Below are positions 53,692 to 63,900 of a stretch of DNA of 64,000 nt, in pieces (position 1 is the stretch's first letter; the number at the start of each line of letters is the position of its first letter). The position numbers and the translations under genes were made by a program. The stretch is taken from contig JBDWSF010000014.1 of assembly GCA_039985655.1 (NCBI GenBank), positions 124,001-188,000 of the forward strand, written 5' to 3'. The notes under the pieces are model-generated. The model did no database searches and had not been told where the DNA came from. It was given only the letters and a program-made list of their open reading frames with translations. The stretch comes from Postechiella sp039985655. Its GTDB lineage: Bacteria > Bacteroidota > Bacteroidia > Flavobacteriales > Flavobacteriaceae.

Positions 53692-54117
53692 TTATAATTC
53701 TATATGTTGTGTGATGGTTTCTTCTTTAATTTCGAATTTAGCATCTTCCCATTTTGGTGGTCCCAAAAAACCTGTAGCGTTATTTGAACATCCGTAAGTT
53801 TCTTTTGGAATACCAAATATATTTTTATCCAAAACATTATTATCATTTTCGTCGTGATACATAGAAATAGCATAAACACCTTTCGGAATATTTTTAAAAG
53901 TGACATGGCACGATTTGTTTTCGATTTTTATTTGTTCTGATTTAATCCCTTTATTTAAAAAGCTTGTTTCGGAATTAAAAAGGGCAATGAATACTTTTCC
54001 TTTATTATTATTTAAGTTTGAAATGTTAACCACAACATCTTGTTCGTTTTGCTCTTGAGCATAAATTGCTGTTAGATTTAAAGCTAAAAGACATAAAATT
54101 TTCACAAGTACTTTCAT
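53692..54117 (-). CDS. DUF2141 family exported protein
   Basis: The 141-residue protein has a signal peptide (LCLLALNLTAIYAQ) and the DUF2141 domain: VVNISNLNNNKGKVFIALFN, then FKNIPKGVYAISMYHDENDNNVLD and IPKETYGCSNNA. These are beta-sandwich envelope proteins of unknown function. Confidence 0.88.
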   Translation of the reverse strand: MKVLVKILCLLALNLTAIYAQEQNEQDVVVNISNLNNNKGKVFIALFNSETSFLNKGIKSEQIKIENKSCHVTFKNIPKGVYAISMYHDENDNNVLDKNIFGIPKETYGCSNNATGFLGPPKWEDAKFEIKEETITQHIEL

Positions 54118-54378
54118 TACGATTCGTTTTTAATTACAAGGCAAATATCTTACAGCAACATCTATTTAAAAAAAATGAATGACCGAACTGTAAATAAATA
54201 TGACTGAATTGTATAAAGGAGATTGAAACAAATCTTTGAGGTCTTGAGTTCTAAAAATAAATCATTCTAAATTCTAAAAAAAATGTTGCAAAATGTAGAG
54301 TATTAACTATTAAAAACAATTAAGACTTAAAGTTATTTACAGGTCTAAAACCTTACAAGATAAAAGTAGTTAACAAAA

Positions 54379-54424
54379 AAACAGGCCATACAAATGCTAA
54401 ATAACATTTATATGACCTGTTTAA
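54379..54424 (-). terminator. Terminator of the tonB gene
   Basis: On the minus strand AAACAGGTCATATAAATG pairs with its near-inverse over about 17 bp, followed by a long T-run. It lies just after the TonB-gene stop. Confidence 0.85.
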
Positions 54425-54443
54425 AAAAGCAAATTAATTATAA

Positions 54444-55166
54444 TTAATCCATCTTAAAACTTATGGGTAGGCTAAATGGTACACCAACGGGTTTTCCTCT
54501 TTGTTTACCAGGAATCATTCTTGGCAAAAGATCGACTATACGATGTGCTTCTTTTTCTAATGATGTGTCTGGTCCTCTGGTTTTTATTTTTTTTATTGTT
54601 CCGTCTTTACTTATTGTGAAAATAACGAATACTTTACCGCTTATTTCCATATCTAAAGCTACCTGAGGGTACTCAAAGTTTTTACGTACATGCTCCATTA
54701 TCTTTTTTTGGAAGCATGCTCTTCGTTGAGATTTTTTAACCTTTTCACAACCTGGATAGATAGGTACATCTTGAATTACTGCAAATGGTACTTCGGCATA
54801 TTCATCAACCTCAGCAACTTCTACATCCGAAACACTAATAACACGCTCTTCAATAACATCTTCTTGACTCGTTTCTGTACTCTCAATTACAGTTTCTTCA
54901 ACTTCATCTAAATCTTCAACAACTTGAATTTTTTCTGTTATTACAGCTGGCGGTGGTGGCGGTGGCGGAGTATTTAAAGTTAAAAGCGGAATTTCCTCTT
55001 CAACTTCTTCGTCAAGACTCACCAGATCCAATACAACATCACTGTTTTCGTAAGTTTTATATTCTAAAGCTTGCCAAGATAAAAAAAGCATGACATTTAA
55101 ACCTATTGCGAAATAGAGACTGCTATTCCTTCCAATCTCTAATTCTGGATTCTTTTTTGGTTTCAT
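54444..55166 (-). CDS. Energy transducer TonB
   Basis: The 240-residue protein has one N-terminal membrane span (LYFAIGLNVMLFLSWQAL), a periplasmic linker with LNTPPPPPPPAV, and a C-terminal TonB_C domain (FEYPQVALDMEISGKVFVIF, TISKDGTIKKIKTRGPDTSL, GKPVGVPFSLPISF). It transmits proton-motive force to outer-membrane receptors such as the one encoded at 56293-58446. ExbB/ExbD are not adjacent. Confidence 0.93.
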   Translation of the reverse strand: MKPKKNPELEIGRNSSLYFAIGLNVMLFLSWQALEYKTYENSDVVLDLVSLDEEVEEEIPLLTLNTPPPPPPPAVITEKIQVVEDLDEVEETVIESTETSQEDVIEERVISVSDVEVAEVDEYAEVPFAVIQDVPIYPGCEKVKKSQRRACFQKKIMEHVRKNFEYPQVALDMEISGKVFVIFTISKDGTIKKIKTRGPDTSLEKEAHRIVDLLPRMIPGKQRGKPVGVPFSLPISFKMD

Positions 55167-55457
55167 AACTCTAATATTTTATACATTAAAATTATTGGAA
55201 TTACTCCAAAATAATTATGACAATTATCATATTCACATAAAAATCAAGTTATACCAATTCTAAATTATTTTTTTTACTGATTAGTAAGCTTTATTTTACA
55301 AAATTTACAATAAAAAAATATTCGTTGGTCTGCCCTTAGAAAAACAAATTAGAGACTTCAATCACAATAAGTATTTAAAAATCAAAAAAAATAAAACATA
55401 TTCTTCATAATATAAATTATGATTTAAAATATTTTATCAAAAAAACATTTACAAGCT
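55167..55457. other. Intergenic region between divergent tonB and HxlR genes
   Basis: About 290 bases of AT-rich sequence without a gene. The tonB promoter must lie at its left end, but no clean TANNTTTG box was found. The right end leads into the HxlR operators. Confidence 0.4.
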
Positions 55458-55494
55458 GCTACATTTTATGTAGCTTTGCTACCAAACATGTAGC
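55458..55494 (+). promoter_or_regulatory. Twin palindromes around the -7 box of the HxlR operon
   Basis: Two sites of the same type lie 20 bases apart: GCTACA-N5-TGTAGC at 55458-55474 and GCTACC-N5-TGTAGC at 55478-55494. The -7 box TAGCTTTG (55471-55478, exact TANNTTTG) lies between and partly inside them; a TTTA lies 19 bases upstream (55448-55451). The arrangement fits an autoregulatory operator for the HxlR protein that starts at 55507. Confidence 0.7.
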
Positions 55495-55506
55495 AATTAA
55501 ATCAAT

Positions 55507-55842
55507 ATGACACTACCAACACCAGGAAAACCAGTAAGAGGATCAAAATCAGGAAATCATTTGATGGCTTTATTCGACTTATTAGGTCGAAGTTGGGCTA
55601 TGGGAATTATTTGGAAATTAAATGAAGGACCTTGTAATTTTAGGGCGCTGCAAGAACGATGCGAATCCATATCACCAACAACTCTTAATAAAAGGCTGAA
55701 AGAATTAACACAATCGTTTTTAATAGAACGAACTGTTGAAGGCTATTCTTTAACAGAAAAAGGAGCAGAAATATTCCAATTACTCTATCCGTTAGAAACA
55801 TGGGCTAGAGATTGGGCAAAGGAATTTAATCAAAAAAAATAA
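55507..55842 (+). CDS. HxlR family transcriptional regulator
   Basis: The 111-residue winged-helix protein has the HxlR pattern LLGRSWAMGIIWKLNEGPCNF, RALQERCESISPTTLNKRLKEL and a beta-wing LIERTVEGYSLTEKG. Many HxlR proteins sense electrophiles or oxidants. It probably represses its own operon through the twin palindromes and is cotranscribed with the DUF1330-like gene 5 bases downstream. Confidence 0.9.
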   Translation: MTLPTPGKPVRGSKSGNHLMALFDLLGRSWAMGIIWKLNEGPCNFRALQERCESISPTTLNKRLKELTQSFLIERTVEGYSLTEKGAEIFQLLYPLETWARDWAKEFNQKK

Positions 55843-55847
55843 TAAAA

Positions 55848-56141
55848 ATGAGTAAAGTAAATTTAATTATTGTCGCAAAAATTAATCACGACGAATCTGA
55901 AGCATTATCACATTACCTTGATAAAGTAGGGAACTTATACAAACAAGTTGAAGCTAAATCTGTAGGGAAATATAAAATTTCTAAACCGTTAATTGGTAAA
56001 CGTACACCGAGTTTAGTTTCAATTATGGAGTTTTCAAACATGGAATCTTTAAACCATGTTTTTGACGGAAACGAATATAAAGAACTTATAGCGTACAGAG
56101 ATAAAGCATTCTTAGATGTAGAAGCCTTTATTAGCGAATAA
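55848..56141 (+). CDS. DUF1330 family protein
   Basis: The 97-residue protein has the dimeric ferredoxin-like layout of DUF1330: INHDESEALSHYLDKVGNLYKQV, VSIMEFSNMESLNHVFDGNEYKELIAYRDKAFLDVEAFI. It is probably the main target of the upstream HxlR regulator. Activity unknown. Confidence 0.82.
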   Translation: MSKVNLIIVAKINHDESEALSHYLDKVGNLYKQVEAKSVGKYKISKPLIGKRTPSLVSIMEFSNMESLNHVFDGNEYKELIAYRDKAFLDVEAFISE

Positions 56142-56292
56142 TAATCATGTGATTATAAAAAAAATCAAAAAGTAGGTTTTTAGTTTGAATGACATATTAA
56201 GTGCAGTCGAAATACATTGATTTACAAAACATAAAAACTTCGGCTGCGCTCAATTAAATTTCAAGCTTAAAACGTCATCTTAAATCATTAAT

Positions 56293-58446
56293 CTATAAAT
56301 TATCCAACTGATTACTTTTCTTATCCTCGCTAATGGTCCAAAAGAAACCTACGAAAAAGAATTGATCGGCTGCAGGTAATAAAGCACGCCTATTAAAATC
56401 TCCATTAACGTTTGGTGTATTGGCATACTGGTAACCGTTAATATTTTTAAATCCTAAAACATTATTTACAGACGCATATAGTATTTTTTGTGGACTGATT
56501 AAATATGCCCAATTGATACTTAAATTATTATACGGTTTTGTTTTTTGGTTTAAGAAACCTATCTCATTTGGATTGGTATACGTTCGCCCCGAGGCTAATG
56601 CATAGCTAAAACCAACTTGACTTCTCCAACCTTCAATCCAATACTTCCCGACTAACGATAGGTTATGTTTATTTGCGAAATTTGGCTGTGCTTTGGTTTG
56701 ATAATTATTATAATCTCGAGCTGTATCTAGAAACGAATAGCTTGCCCAGTAATCGAAATTCTTAATGCTTTTACTATCGCGCCAAAAGAAATCGATCCCC
56801 TTTGCAAAACCCGAACCTGTATTATCAAAGTGACTATCGTTGGTAGCGAACTCAGTATCGTACTTTACTAAATCGTCATATTTTTTATAATAGGCTTCTG
56901 CTCTAAATATTTTTCTATCGACATTAAATTGATAATTAAAAATATAATGCGATGTGCTTTGCGCTTTCAAATTTTGATTAAACTTTAAAATAGCCCGCGA
57001 TGGGTTTTGGTAAAAATTACCATAAGCCATCGATAATTGACTGTTTTTTGATGTTTTGTAAGCTAAAGACAACCGAGGTGCTAAAGTAAAATCTTCAAAA
57101 ATCTGACTGTACTCCCCTCTTAATCCTGTTTTAAAAGCTAGCTTTTTTGATAAAAACACATCAGCTTCAATATAAGTTGCTGCAATATTATTATCGTAAC
57201 CATAATTAAAAACATCTAAAACACCTTCTGTGAATCTTTCCTTATAATTCGTAACGAAGTACTCAGTCCCAAAATAAAGTTTAAATCGGTTGCTAAAACG
57301 TCCTTTAAATTTCAACTTGGTATGCAAAGAATTTTCTACTCCATCAATTGTATTATTTACGATACCTAAATCGTTTGTTCCATAGGTATAACTAAAACCT
57401 CCAAACATAGACCAGGTATCGTTTATAACGCCTTGGTAAGATCCGTTGACATACAAATTTTTATTATTTAATTTAAAATGAAGACCCTCAACATCATTAA
57501 TATCGTCTTGAATCAATTCAAAATTAGTAGCATCAAAAGCACCATACAGTTTTATTAGTCCCGAATTGGTTTTCTTTCTAAATACCGTTTCACCAGAAAT
57601 GGCTTCATAAGGACTAATCCAATCGTTCCTGTTAGAAAACACCGCGTTATATGGCTCTAAATTGATGTACGATGCGTTAAAACTCAGCGAACTTTTGTCC
57701 CATTTTTGAGTATTCCCAAGCGTTGCTCCTACGCTCATAATTCCAACATCCGTTTTTTCTTGATCCGGTTCATCAATCGTATTTAACAACAACACACTTG
57801 ATAGCGCTTGCCCGTATTCAGCCGAATACCCACCTGTTGAAAACGTAATGCCATCAAATAAAAATGGAGAATAACGTCCGCGTGTTGGGGCATTATTTGT
57901 CGTGGGTGTATAGGGTGTAAATACACGAATGCCGTCAATAAATATTTGTGTTTCGTTGGCATCGCCACCTCTAACAAACAAACGACCATCTTCAGCTACC
58001 GTAGTTGTACCTGGCAACGTTTGCAACGCTCCAACAAAATCGCCCAAAGCACTCGCTGTTGTAACAACATCCAAAGGTTTTAATACGTTTACTTTACTAT
58101 TATCTCCAGCATTAAATTTACCTGCAGATAACACCACCGCATCTAATGCACTGACATCCTCAAGAAGTTTAATTTCTAAATTTTTCATAAAAGAAATATC
58201 GCCTACCATAGTAAACGTTTCATAAGATAAATAAGAAGCCATTAACGTTTGTGTTCCTGTCTCTGAAGTTAAAAAATTAAACCGTCCTTTTTCGTCAGTT
58301 GTACTTCCGTTGTAAGTCCCATTTAAATAAATATTAACACCAACTAATGGCATATTTTTTTGATTGACAACTTTACCACTTATTGTTTGTTGTGCAGAAA
58401 ACTGAAGACTAAATAATACGATAAAAATGGTTAGTAATTTTTGCAT
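56293..58446 (-). CDS. TonB-dependent outer-membrane receptor
   Basis: The 717-residue protein has a signal peptide (LTIFIVLFSLQFSAQQ), then a carboxypeptidase-regulatory-like domain (ISGKVVNQKNMPLVGVNIYLNGTYNGSTTDEKGRF, residues 21-90), the plug (about 100-230, with RGGDANETQIFIDGIRV) and a beta-barrel of about 480 residues. The last strand ends in an aromatic-rich segment (FFFVGFFW). It imports an unknown substrate with TonB energy. No SusD partner is adjacent, so it is not a polysaccharide-utilisation pair. Confidence 0.92.
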   Translation of the reverse strand: MQKLLTIFIVLFSLQFSAQQTISGKVVNQKNMPLVGVNIYLNGTYNGSTTDEKGRFNFLTSETGTQTLMASYLSYETFTMVGDISFMKNLEIKLLEDVSALDAVVLSAGKFNAGDNSKVNVLKPLDVVTTASALGDFVGALQTLPGTTTVAEDGRLFVRGGDANETQIFIDGIRVFTPYTPTTNNAPTRGRYSPFLFDGITFSTGGYSAEYGQALSSVLLLNTIDEPDQEKTDVGIMSVGATLGNTQKWDKSSLSFNASYINLEPYNAVFSNRNDWISPYEAISGETVFRKKTNSGLIKLYGAFDATNFELIQDDINDVEGLHFKLNNKNLYVNGSYQGVINDTWSMFGGFSYTYGTNDLGIVNNTIDGVENSLHTKLKFKGRFSNRFKLYFGTEYFVTNYKERFTEGVLDVFNYGYDNNIAATYIEADVFLSKKLAFKTGLRGEYSQIFEDFTLAPRLSLAYKTSKNSQLSMAYGNFYQNPSRAILKFNQNLKAQSTSHYIFNYQFNVDRKIFRAEAYYKKYDDLVKYDTEFATNDSHFDNTGSGFAKGIDFFWRDSKSIKNFDYWASYSFLDTARDYNNYQTKAQPNFANKHNLSLVGKYWIEGWRSQVGFSYALASGRTYTNPNEIGFLNQKTKPYNNLSINWAYLISPQKILYASVNNVLGFKNINGYQYANTPNVNGDFNRRALLPAADQFFFVGFFWTISEDKKSNQLDNL

Positions 58447-58996
58447 GATTTTTTTGATTGTTCGTTTCTTTTGATGAATTTATATTTGTATTGATACTAC
58501 AAACTTCAGACAAAAAAACACGACTATAAATTGCTAATTACCGAACTGTAAAATTTTGATGATGAATTGAAAATTTCGTTAAAAACGGGCTTATTTTTAA
58601 GTCGGTATCGTATTAACAAAACACGATTATATTTTATAATTTTGTTAATATCAAGAAGATCTTTTTTAAAAATAAACTCAAAAACCGCTACTAAATATAT
58701 TTTTTTATATATTAGTTGTACCAAACAGATACAAACACTTCTTTTTCTTCTAAAAGGCTACTATAGATTTTACCTATAACACATGTTTAATGTTTTAATA
58801 ATCAATATTTTGCAGGAATCATTCAAATATATAGTTTAACACATTTAAAATTATTCAAAAACACCAATTTGACTGGCATAAAAGTTAAATAATCATCGTA
58901 TAAAAATTAAAAACTATATTCGTTTTCAAAATTACTTCACGCCTACTGTAACATTTTTAATATTAAAGCTACTTATAGAGTACCTAAACCAAACCA
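58447..58996. other. Gene-poor AT-rich region
   Basis: About 550 bases between the divergent receptor and sigma-factor genes. Short opposing frames around 58524-58779 read as low-complexity AT-rich sequence and show no domain, so I do not call genes. Promoters of both flanking genes must lie here, but none is clear. Confidence 0.5.
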
Positions 58997-59491
58997 TTGA
59001 ATAAAGAGCTAGAACATAGTTTTGTAGAATTGCTAGAAAAGCACCAAAATATCGTGCATAAGGTATGCCGTTTGTATACTAATAATTATGATGCACATAA
59101 CGATTTATTTCAAGAAATAACCATCCAGTTATGGAAGGCATATCCAAAATTTCGAGGCGATGCTAAATTTAGTACTTGGATGTATCGGGTAGGCTTAAAT
59201 ACCGCAATAACACTTTACAGAAAATCTAAAAGAACGATAAAAACTCAAGATTTTGAAGGAGTTTCTTTTAAGATAAAAGCGGAAGATTATGACGACACTA
59301 AAGATGTACAATTAAAAACATTATACAAAGCCGTACACCAATTAAATGACATTGAAAAAGCGCTTGTTTTCTTATATTTAGAAGACAAAGACTATAGAGA
59401 AATTAGTGAAACTTTGGGGATTAGCGAAGTGAATGCACGTGTGAAAATGAATAGAATTAAAACGAAGTTAAGAACCATTTTAAATCCGTAA
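58997..59491 (+). CDS. ECF-type RNA polymerase sigma factor
   Basis: The 164-residue protein has region 2 (HDLFQEITIQLWKAYPKFRGDAKFSTWMYRVGLNTAI) and region 4 (LNDIEKALVFLYLEDKDYREISETLGISEVNARVKMNRIKTKL). It starts at TTG, because no ATG precedes the conserved N terminus. It is followed by two membrane-protein genes, so the three likely form a signalling operon. Confidence 0.9.
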   Translation: MNKELEHSFVELLEKHQNIVHKVCRLYTNNYDAHNDLFQEITIQLWKAYPKFRGDAKFSTWMYRVGLNTAITLYRKSKRTIKTQDFEGVSFKIKAEDYDDTKDVQLKTLYKAVHQLNDIEKALVFLYLEDKDYREISETLGISEVNARVKMNRIKTKLRTILNP

Positions 59492-59495
59492 CCCT

Positions 59496-60131
59496 ATGGA
59501 TGAATTAGATATATTAAAAAAGGACTGGAACAAACAACCTTCCGATCAAAACAAAGTGTCCATAAAGGATATATATACAATGCTGCATAAAAAATCGTCT
59601 TCTATAGTCAAGACTCTTTTTTACATTAGTATTGCCGAGCTTCTATTTTGGATTTTGATTAACACCATTCCTTATTTTACATCGGACACCTTCAAGGCTC
59701 AATTAGATGCTGTATACACAAACGATTATATTTTCACAGGTATTACTGTGTTTAGTTATGCCGTTATTTTAATTTTCATCTATTTACTTTATAAGTCTTA
59801 CAAATCCATTTCGGTTACTGATAACTCCAAAAAATTAATGGAAAGTATTTTAAAGACACGAAAAATCATCAAATACTACGTGCTTTATAACTTAATAATG
59901 GCAGGTATTTCTCTTTTAATTGGCCTATATTTTGCTCTACATCACGACCCCGAAGCAGTAAAAATCATTGACAATTTAGATAAAAACGGTATCGTTTTAT
60001 TCACCGCTTTTGCTATCTTTTTTACTATTGTATTCATTCTAGTTATCTGGTTGTTTTACAGACTTATTTACGGATTTCTTTTAAAACGATTAAATCGTAA
60101 TTATAAGGAATTAAAGAAGTTGGAGATTTAA
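59496..60131 (+). CDS. Membrane protein linked to the sigma factor (possible anti-sigma)
   Basis: The 211-residue protein has a short soluble N terminus (ILKKDWNKQPSDQNKVSIKDIYTMLHKKSSSIVK) and four membrane spans. It starts 4 bases after the sigma stop, an arrangement typical of membrane anti-sigma proteins in Bacteroidota. No known anti-sigma motif is visible, so the role is inferred from position. Confidence 0.65.
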   Translation: MDELDILKKDWNKQPSDQNKVSIKDIYTMLHKKSSSIVKTLFYISIAELLFWILINTIPYFTSDTFKAQLDAVYTNDYIFTGITVFSYAVILIFIYLLYKSYKSISVTDNSKKLMESILKTRKIIKYYVLYNLIMAGISLLIGLYFALHHDPEAVKIIDNLDKNGIVLFTAFAIFFTIVFILVIWLFYRLIYGFLLKRLNRNYKELKKLEI

Positions 60132-60158
60132 GACATTATAAAATTGAATCAAACCTAA

Positions 60159-60530
60159 ATGAATTTTGAAAATCCATTTTTTATTATTTTAATATCGATT
60201 GGAACGATCTTTATTATCGGCGGCTTTTTGATGTCCAAATACCCTCCTAAATCGATTAATCATCTTTATGGATATAGAACATCTACATCAATGAAAAACC
60301 AAGATATTTGGGATTATGCTCAGAAATTTTCTTCTAAAAAAATGATGAAATACGGTTTAGTTCAGACTCTATTATCCTTAGTAGGATTCTTTAATCTTTT
60401 ACCTGTTTCTTTGCTTAATATGTTTTTAGGAATAGGGCTGATTGTGATTTTATCTGCACTAATGATTTTTGAAACAGAATCAGCATTAAAGAAAAAGTTA
60501 AGACAAATCGAAACTAAAAACAACTCCTAA
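60159..60530 (+). CDS. SdpI family membrane protein
   Basis: The 123-residue protein has YGYRTSTSMKNQDIWDYAQKFSSK near residue 38, which is the SdpI signature segment, plus three membrane spans. SdpI in Bacillus confers immunity to a toxin, but small stand-alone homologues have other or unknown roles. It lies in the sigma-factor run. Confidence 0.82.
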   Translation: MNFENPFFIILISIGTIFIIGGFLMSKYPPKSINHLYGYRTSTSMKNQDIWDYAQKFSSKKMMKYGLVQTLLSLVGFFNLLPVSLLNMFLGIGLIVILSALMIFETESALKKKLRQIETKNNS

Positions 60531-60535
60531 TTAAC

Positions 60536-60757
60536 TTGAAACGCACCCTAATAACAAAAAACATTCTAATTTTAACTATAACTTTATTATCCATTCAAAT
60601 TGGTGTTTCTCAAACTATTGATATTTTAAAACTGAATAACTATTTCGAATCTTTAGATTTGAATAATAAATTTATGGGCAGTGTGGCTTTATTAAAAAAT
60701 GAAGATATCGTTTACACGAAACAGATTGCTTCGTTCCGCAATGACGTTGGCGAATGA
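60536..60757 (+). pseudogene. Truncated serine hydrolase (beta-lactamase family)
   Basis: The 73-residue frame starts with TTG and has a signal peptide (NILILTITLLSIQIGVSQT) and the start of a beta-lactamase-fold domain (LNNYFESLDLNNKFMGSVALLKNEDIVYTKQ). After codon 62 the sequence runs into a repeat half-copy at 60723-60746 and stops. The catalytic SxxK motif and the remaining 300 or so residues typical of the family are missing. purL begins only 190 bases later, so the gene was probably truncated by a deletion ending at the repeat. Confidence 0.75.
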
Positions 60758-60822
60758 TTACGTTATGTATTGCAACCTTTCGAATAGCTGTTGATATTCT
60801 TACCCTTTTTCGGGGTTACGCC
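60723..60822 (-). repeat. Composite repeat, third copy at the broken hydrolase
   Basis: On the plus strand AGATTGCTTCGTTCCGCAAT (60723-60742) continuing to GACG (60746) is the inverse of the left half of the hairpin repeat in purL. The second module, GGGGTTACGCCC (60813-60824), lies downstream in the same relative order as in the copies at 30544 and 38671. Confidence 0.5.
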
Positions 60823-60908
60823 CAACCCCTAAAAAAGGGTGTTTAAAACCTCGTGAATAACTCTTCATTTTCGGCATTATATTTAGTTTAAAATACGGCA
60901 AAAAAAGC

Positions 60909-60916
60909 TAAATTTG
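60909..60916 (+). promoter_or_regulatory. -7 promoter box of purL
   Basis: TAAATTTG matches TANNTTTG, 33 bases before the purL ATG. It is intact, so purL expression is not dependent on the upstream operon. Confidence 0.6.
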
Positions 60917-60949
60917 CACTTTTAATAAACGTAACAAAACCAACATATA

Positions 60950-63900
60950 ATGATTCATTTCTTTGGAAACATAACCAGCAAGGTATTTGCTGTTCAAACA
61001 ACAAAAGAATTATCAACCGAAACGACTTCAAAGTTAACATGGCTTTTTGGCGATCAACCAAAAATAGAGCAAGCATCTTTAGATGCTTTTTTTATTGGTC
61101 CGAGAGCAGCTATGATAACACCTTGGAGTACTAATGCTGTTGAAATTACTCAAAATATGGGGATTTCTGATATCATCAGAATTGAAGAGTTTGAGACTAA
61201 GGCTGAAAATTTTAGTGATTTTGACCCGATGATTTCTGAGAGGTTTAATGGATTGAATCAAGCGTCTTTTTCGATTGATATTCAACCAGAAGCCATCTTA
61301 AATATTGAAGATATTGCAGCTTACAATACACAGGAAGGTTTATCGTTAAGCGATGAAGAGGTTACGTATTTGGATGGTGTTGCAAAGAAAATAGGAAGAC
61401 CGTTAACCGACTCTGAGGTTTTTGGATTTTCGCAAGTGAATAGTGAGCACTGTCGTCATAAAATTTTTAACGGCACTTTTGTTATTGATGGAGAAGAACA
61501 ACCTGTGTCCCTTTTCAAAATGATTAGAAAAACATCCGAAGAAAATCCAAACGGAATTGTTTCGGCTTATAAAGATAATGTGGCTTTTGTAAAAGGTCCA
61601 AAAGTGGAACAATTTGCACCTAAACATGCGGATATTCCTGATTATTACACAACAGAAGAGTACGAATCTGTTATTTCGCTTAAAGCGGAAACGCATAACT
61701 TCCCTACTACGGTTGAGCCTTTTAATGGTGCAGCAACAGGTGCTGGTGGAGAGATTAGAGATCGGCTTGCTGGTGGAAAAGGATCGTTGCCATTAGCAGG
61801 AACGGCAGTTTACATGACAAGTTATTCCCGTTTGGAAGAAAACAGACATTGGGAACAAAAATTTGAAGCTAGAGATTGGTTATACCAAACGCCAATGGAT
61901 ATTTTGATAAAAGCATCTAACGGTGCGTCTGACTTTGGTAATAAATTTGGACAGCCTTTAATTTGTGGTTCGGTATTAACGTTCGAACATGAAGAGAATT
62001 CGGCTTCAAGTGAATCGGCTCCAAGAAAACTAGGTTTCGATAAAGTGATTATGCAAGCTGGTGGTATTGGTTATGGTAAAATAGATCAGGCTTTAAAAGA
62101 CACACCAAAAAAGGGTGACAAAATTGTTATTCTTGGTGGTGATAATTATAGAATTGGCATGGGTGGTGCTGCAGTATCGTCTGCAGATACTGGCGCTTTA
62201 GATTCTGGTATCGAGCTAAACGCGGTTCAACGTTCTAATCCAGAAATGCAAAAACGTGCTGCTAATGCGGTTCGTGGTATGGTAGAGAGTGAAGAAAACT
62301 TTATTGTTTCTATTCACGATCATGGTGCTGGTGGACATTTAAATTGTTTATCTGAATTAGTAGAAGATACTGGTGGTAAAATTGATTTAGATGCGTTGCC
62401 TGTTGGAGACCCTACTCTATCTGCTAAAGAAATTATAGGAAACGAATCTCAAGAACGTATGGGTCTTGTGATTGCTGAAGAGCATATTGAAACGCTTAAC
62501 AAAATAGCGGATCGTGAACGTTCGCCAATGTATACGGTTGGTGATGTGACTACAGACAATCGTTTTACTTTTGAGTCTAAAACTAAAGGTGATAAGCCTA
62601 TGGATTTAGCTCTTGAGGATATGTTTGGGAGTTCGCCAAAAACCATTCTAACTGATAAAACGGTTAAAAGAAATTATAAAAATTCAAGATATAAAACTAA
62701 GAACTTACAAATCTATTTAGAGCAAGTATTACAACTTGAGGCTGTAGCGTGTAAAGATTGGCTAACAAACAAAGTAGACCGTTGTGTTGGTGGTAAAGTT
62801 GCTAAACAACAATGTGTTGGCCCTTTACAAATTCCATTAAATAATGTTGGTGTTATGGCGCTAGATTTTAATGGTAAGGAAGGTATTGCTACATCTATTG
62901 GCCATTCGCCTATTTCGGGGTTAATTCATCCTGAAGCAGGAAGTAGAAACTCTATTACGGAATCTTTAACCAATCTTATTTGGGCTCCTTTAAAAGATAA
63001 TTTGGCGTCTGTGTCGTTATCGGCTAACTGGATGTGGCCTTGTAAAAACGAAGGTGAAGATGCACGTTTATATAAAGCGGTAAAAGCGATTTCGGAATTT
63101 TCGATTGATTTAGGCATTAATGTGCCTACTGGAAAAGATTCGTTATCAATGAAACAGAAATATGCAGATGGTGATGTTATTTCCCCAGGTACTGTTATTA
63201 TTTCGGCTGCTGGAAACTGTAATGAAATTTCTAAAGTTGTGGAACCTGTTTTAAAACAAAACGGAGAAAGCATCTATTATATTAATGTATCTCAAGATAC
63301 TTTTAAATTGGGAGGAAGTTCTTTTAACCAAGTGTTAAATACGATAGGTAATGAAGCGCCTGATGTTACAAATTCTGCTTTTGTAAAAAACACATTTAAT
63401 ACGATTCAAGATTTAATTAAAGCGGATAAAATTTCTGCTGGACATGATGTGGCTTCTGGTGGTTTAATTACAACTTTATTAGAATTATGTTTTGCTGATG
63501 TTAATTTAGGTGCTGATTTTGATATTTCTGCTTTAAATGAAGAAGATTCTTTAAAAGTATTATTTGCTGAAAATTCAGGGATTGTTTTTCAAGGTGATGC
63601 ATCTATTGAAGCAACGTTAACCGAAAACAATATTGAGTGCTTTAAAATAGGAACCGTAAATGATTCGGCTACGTTAACTATTAAAAATAACGAAGACAAC
63701 TTCTCTTTTGATATTACTGCACTAAGAGATGTTTGGTATAAGACGTCTTATTTATTAGATCAAAAACAAACGGCTAACGATTTAGCTACGGATAGATTTG
63801 ATAATTATAAAAATCAACCTTTACAATATACATTCCCAAAACAGTTTACTGGGAAACTAGAAGACGTCATTGCGAACGCAGTGAAGCAATCTGCTCCTAA

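Noticed and set aside
58524..58779. Overlapping short frames on both strands after the receptor gene
   Set aside because: They are low-complexity AT-rich sequence with no domain, no promoter and no start context; treated as non-coding.
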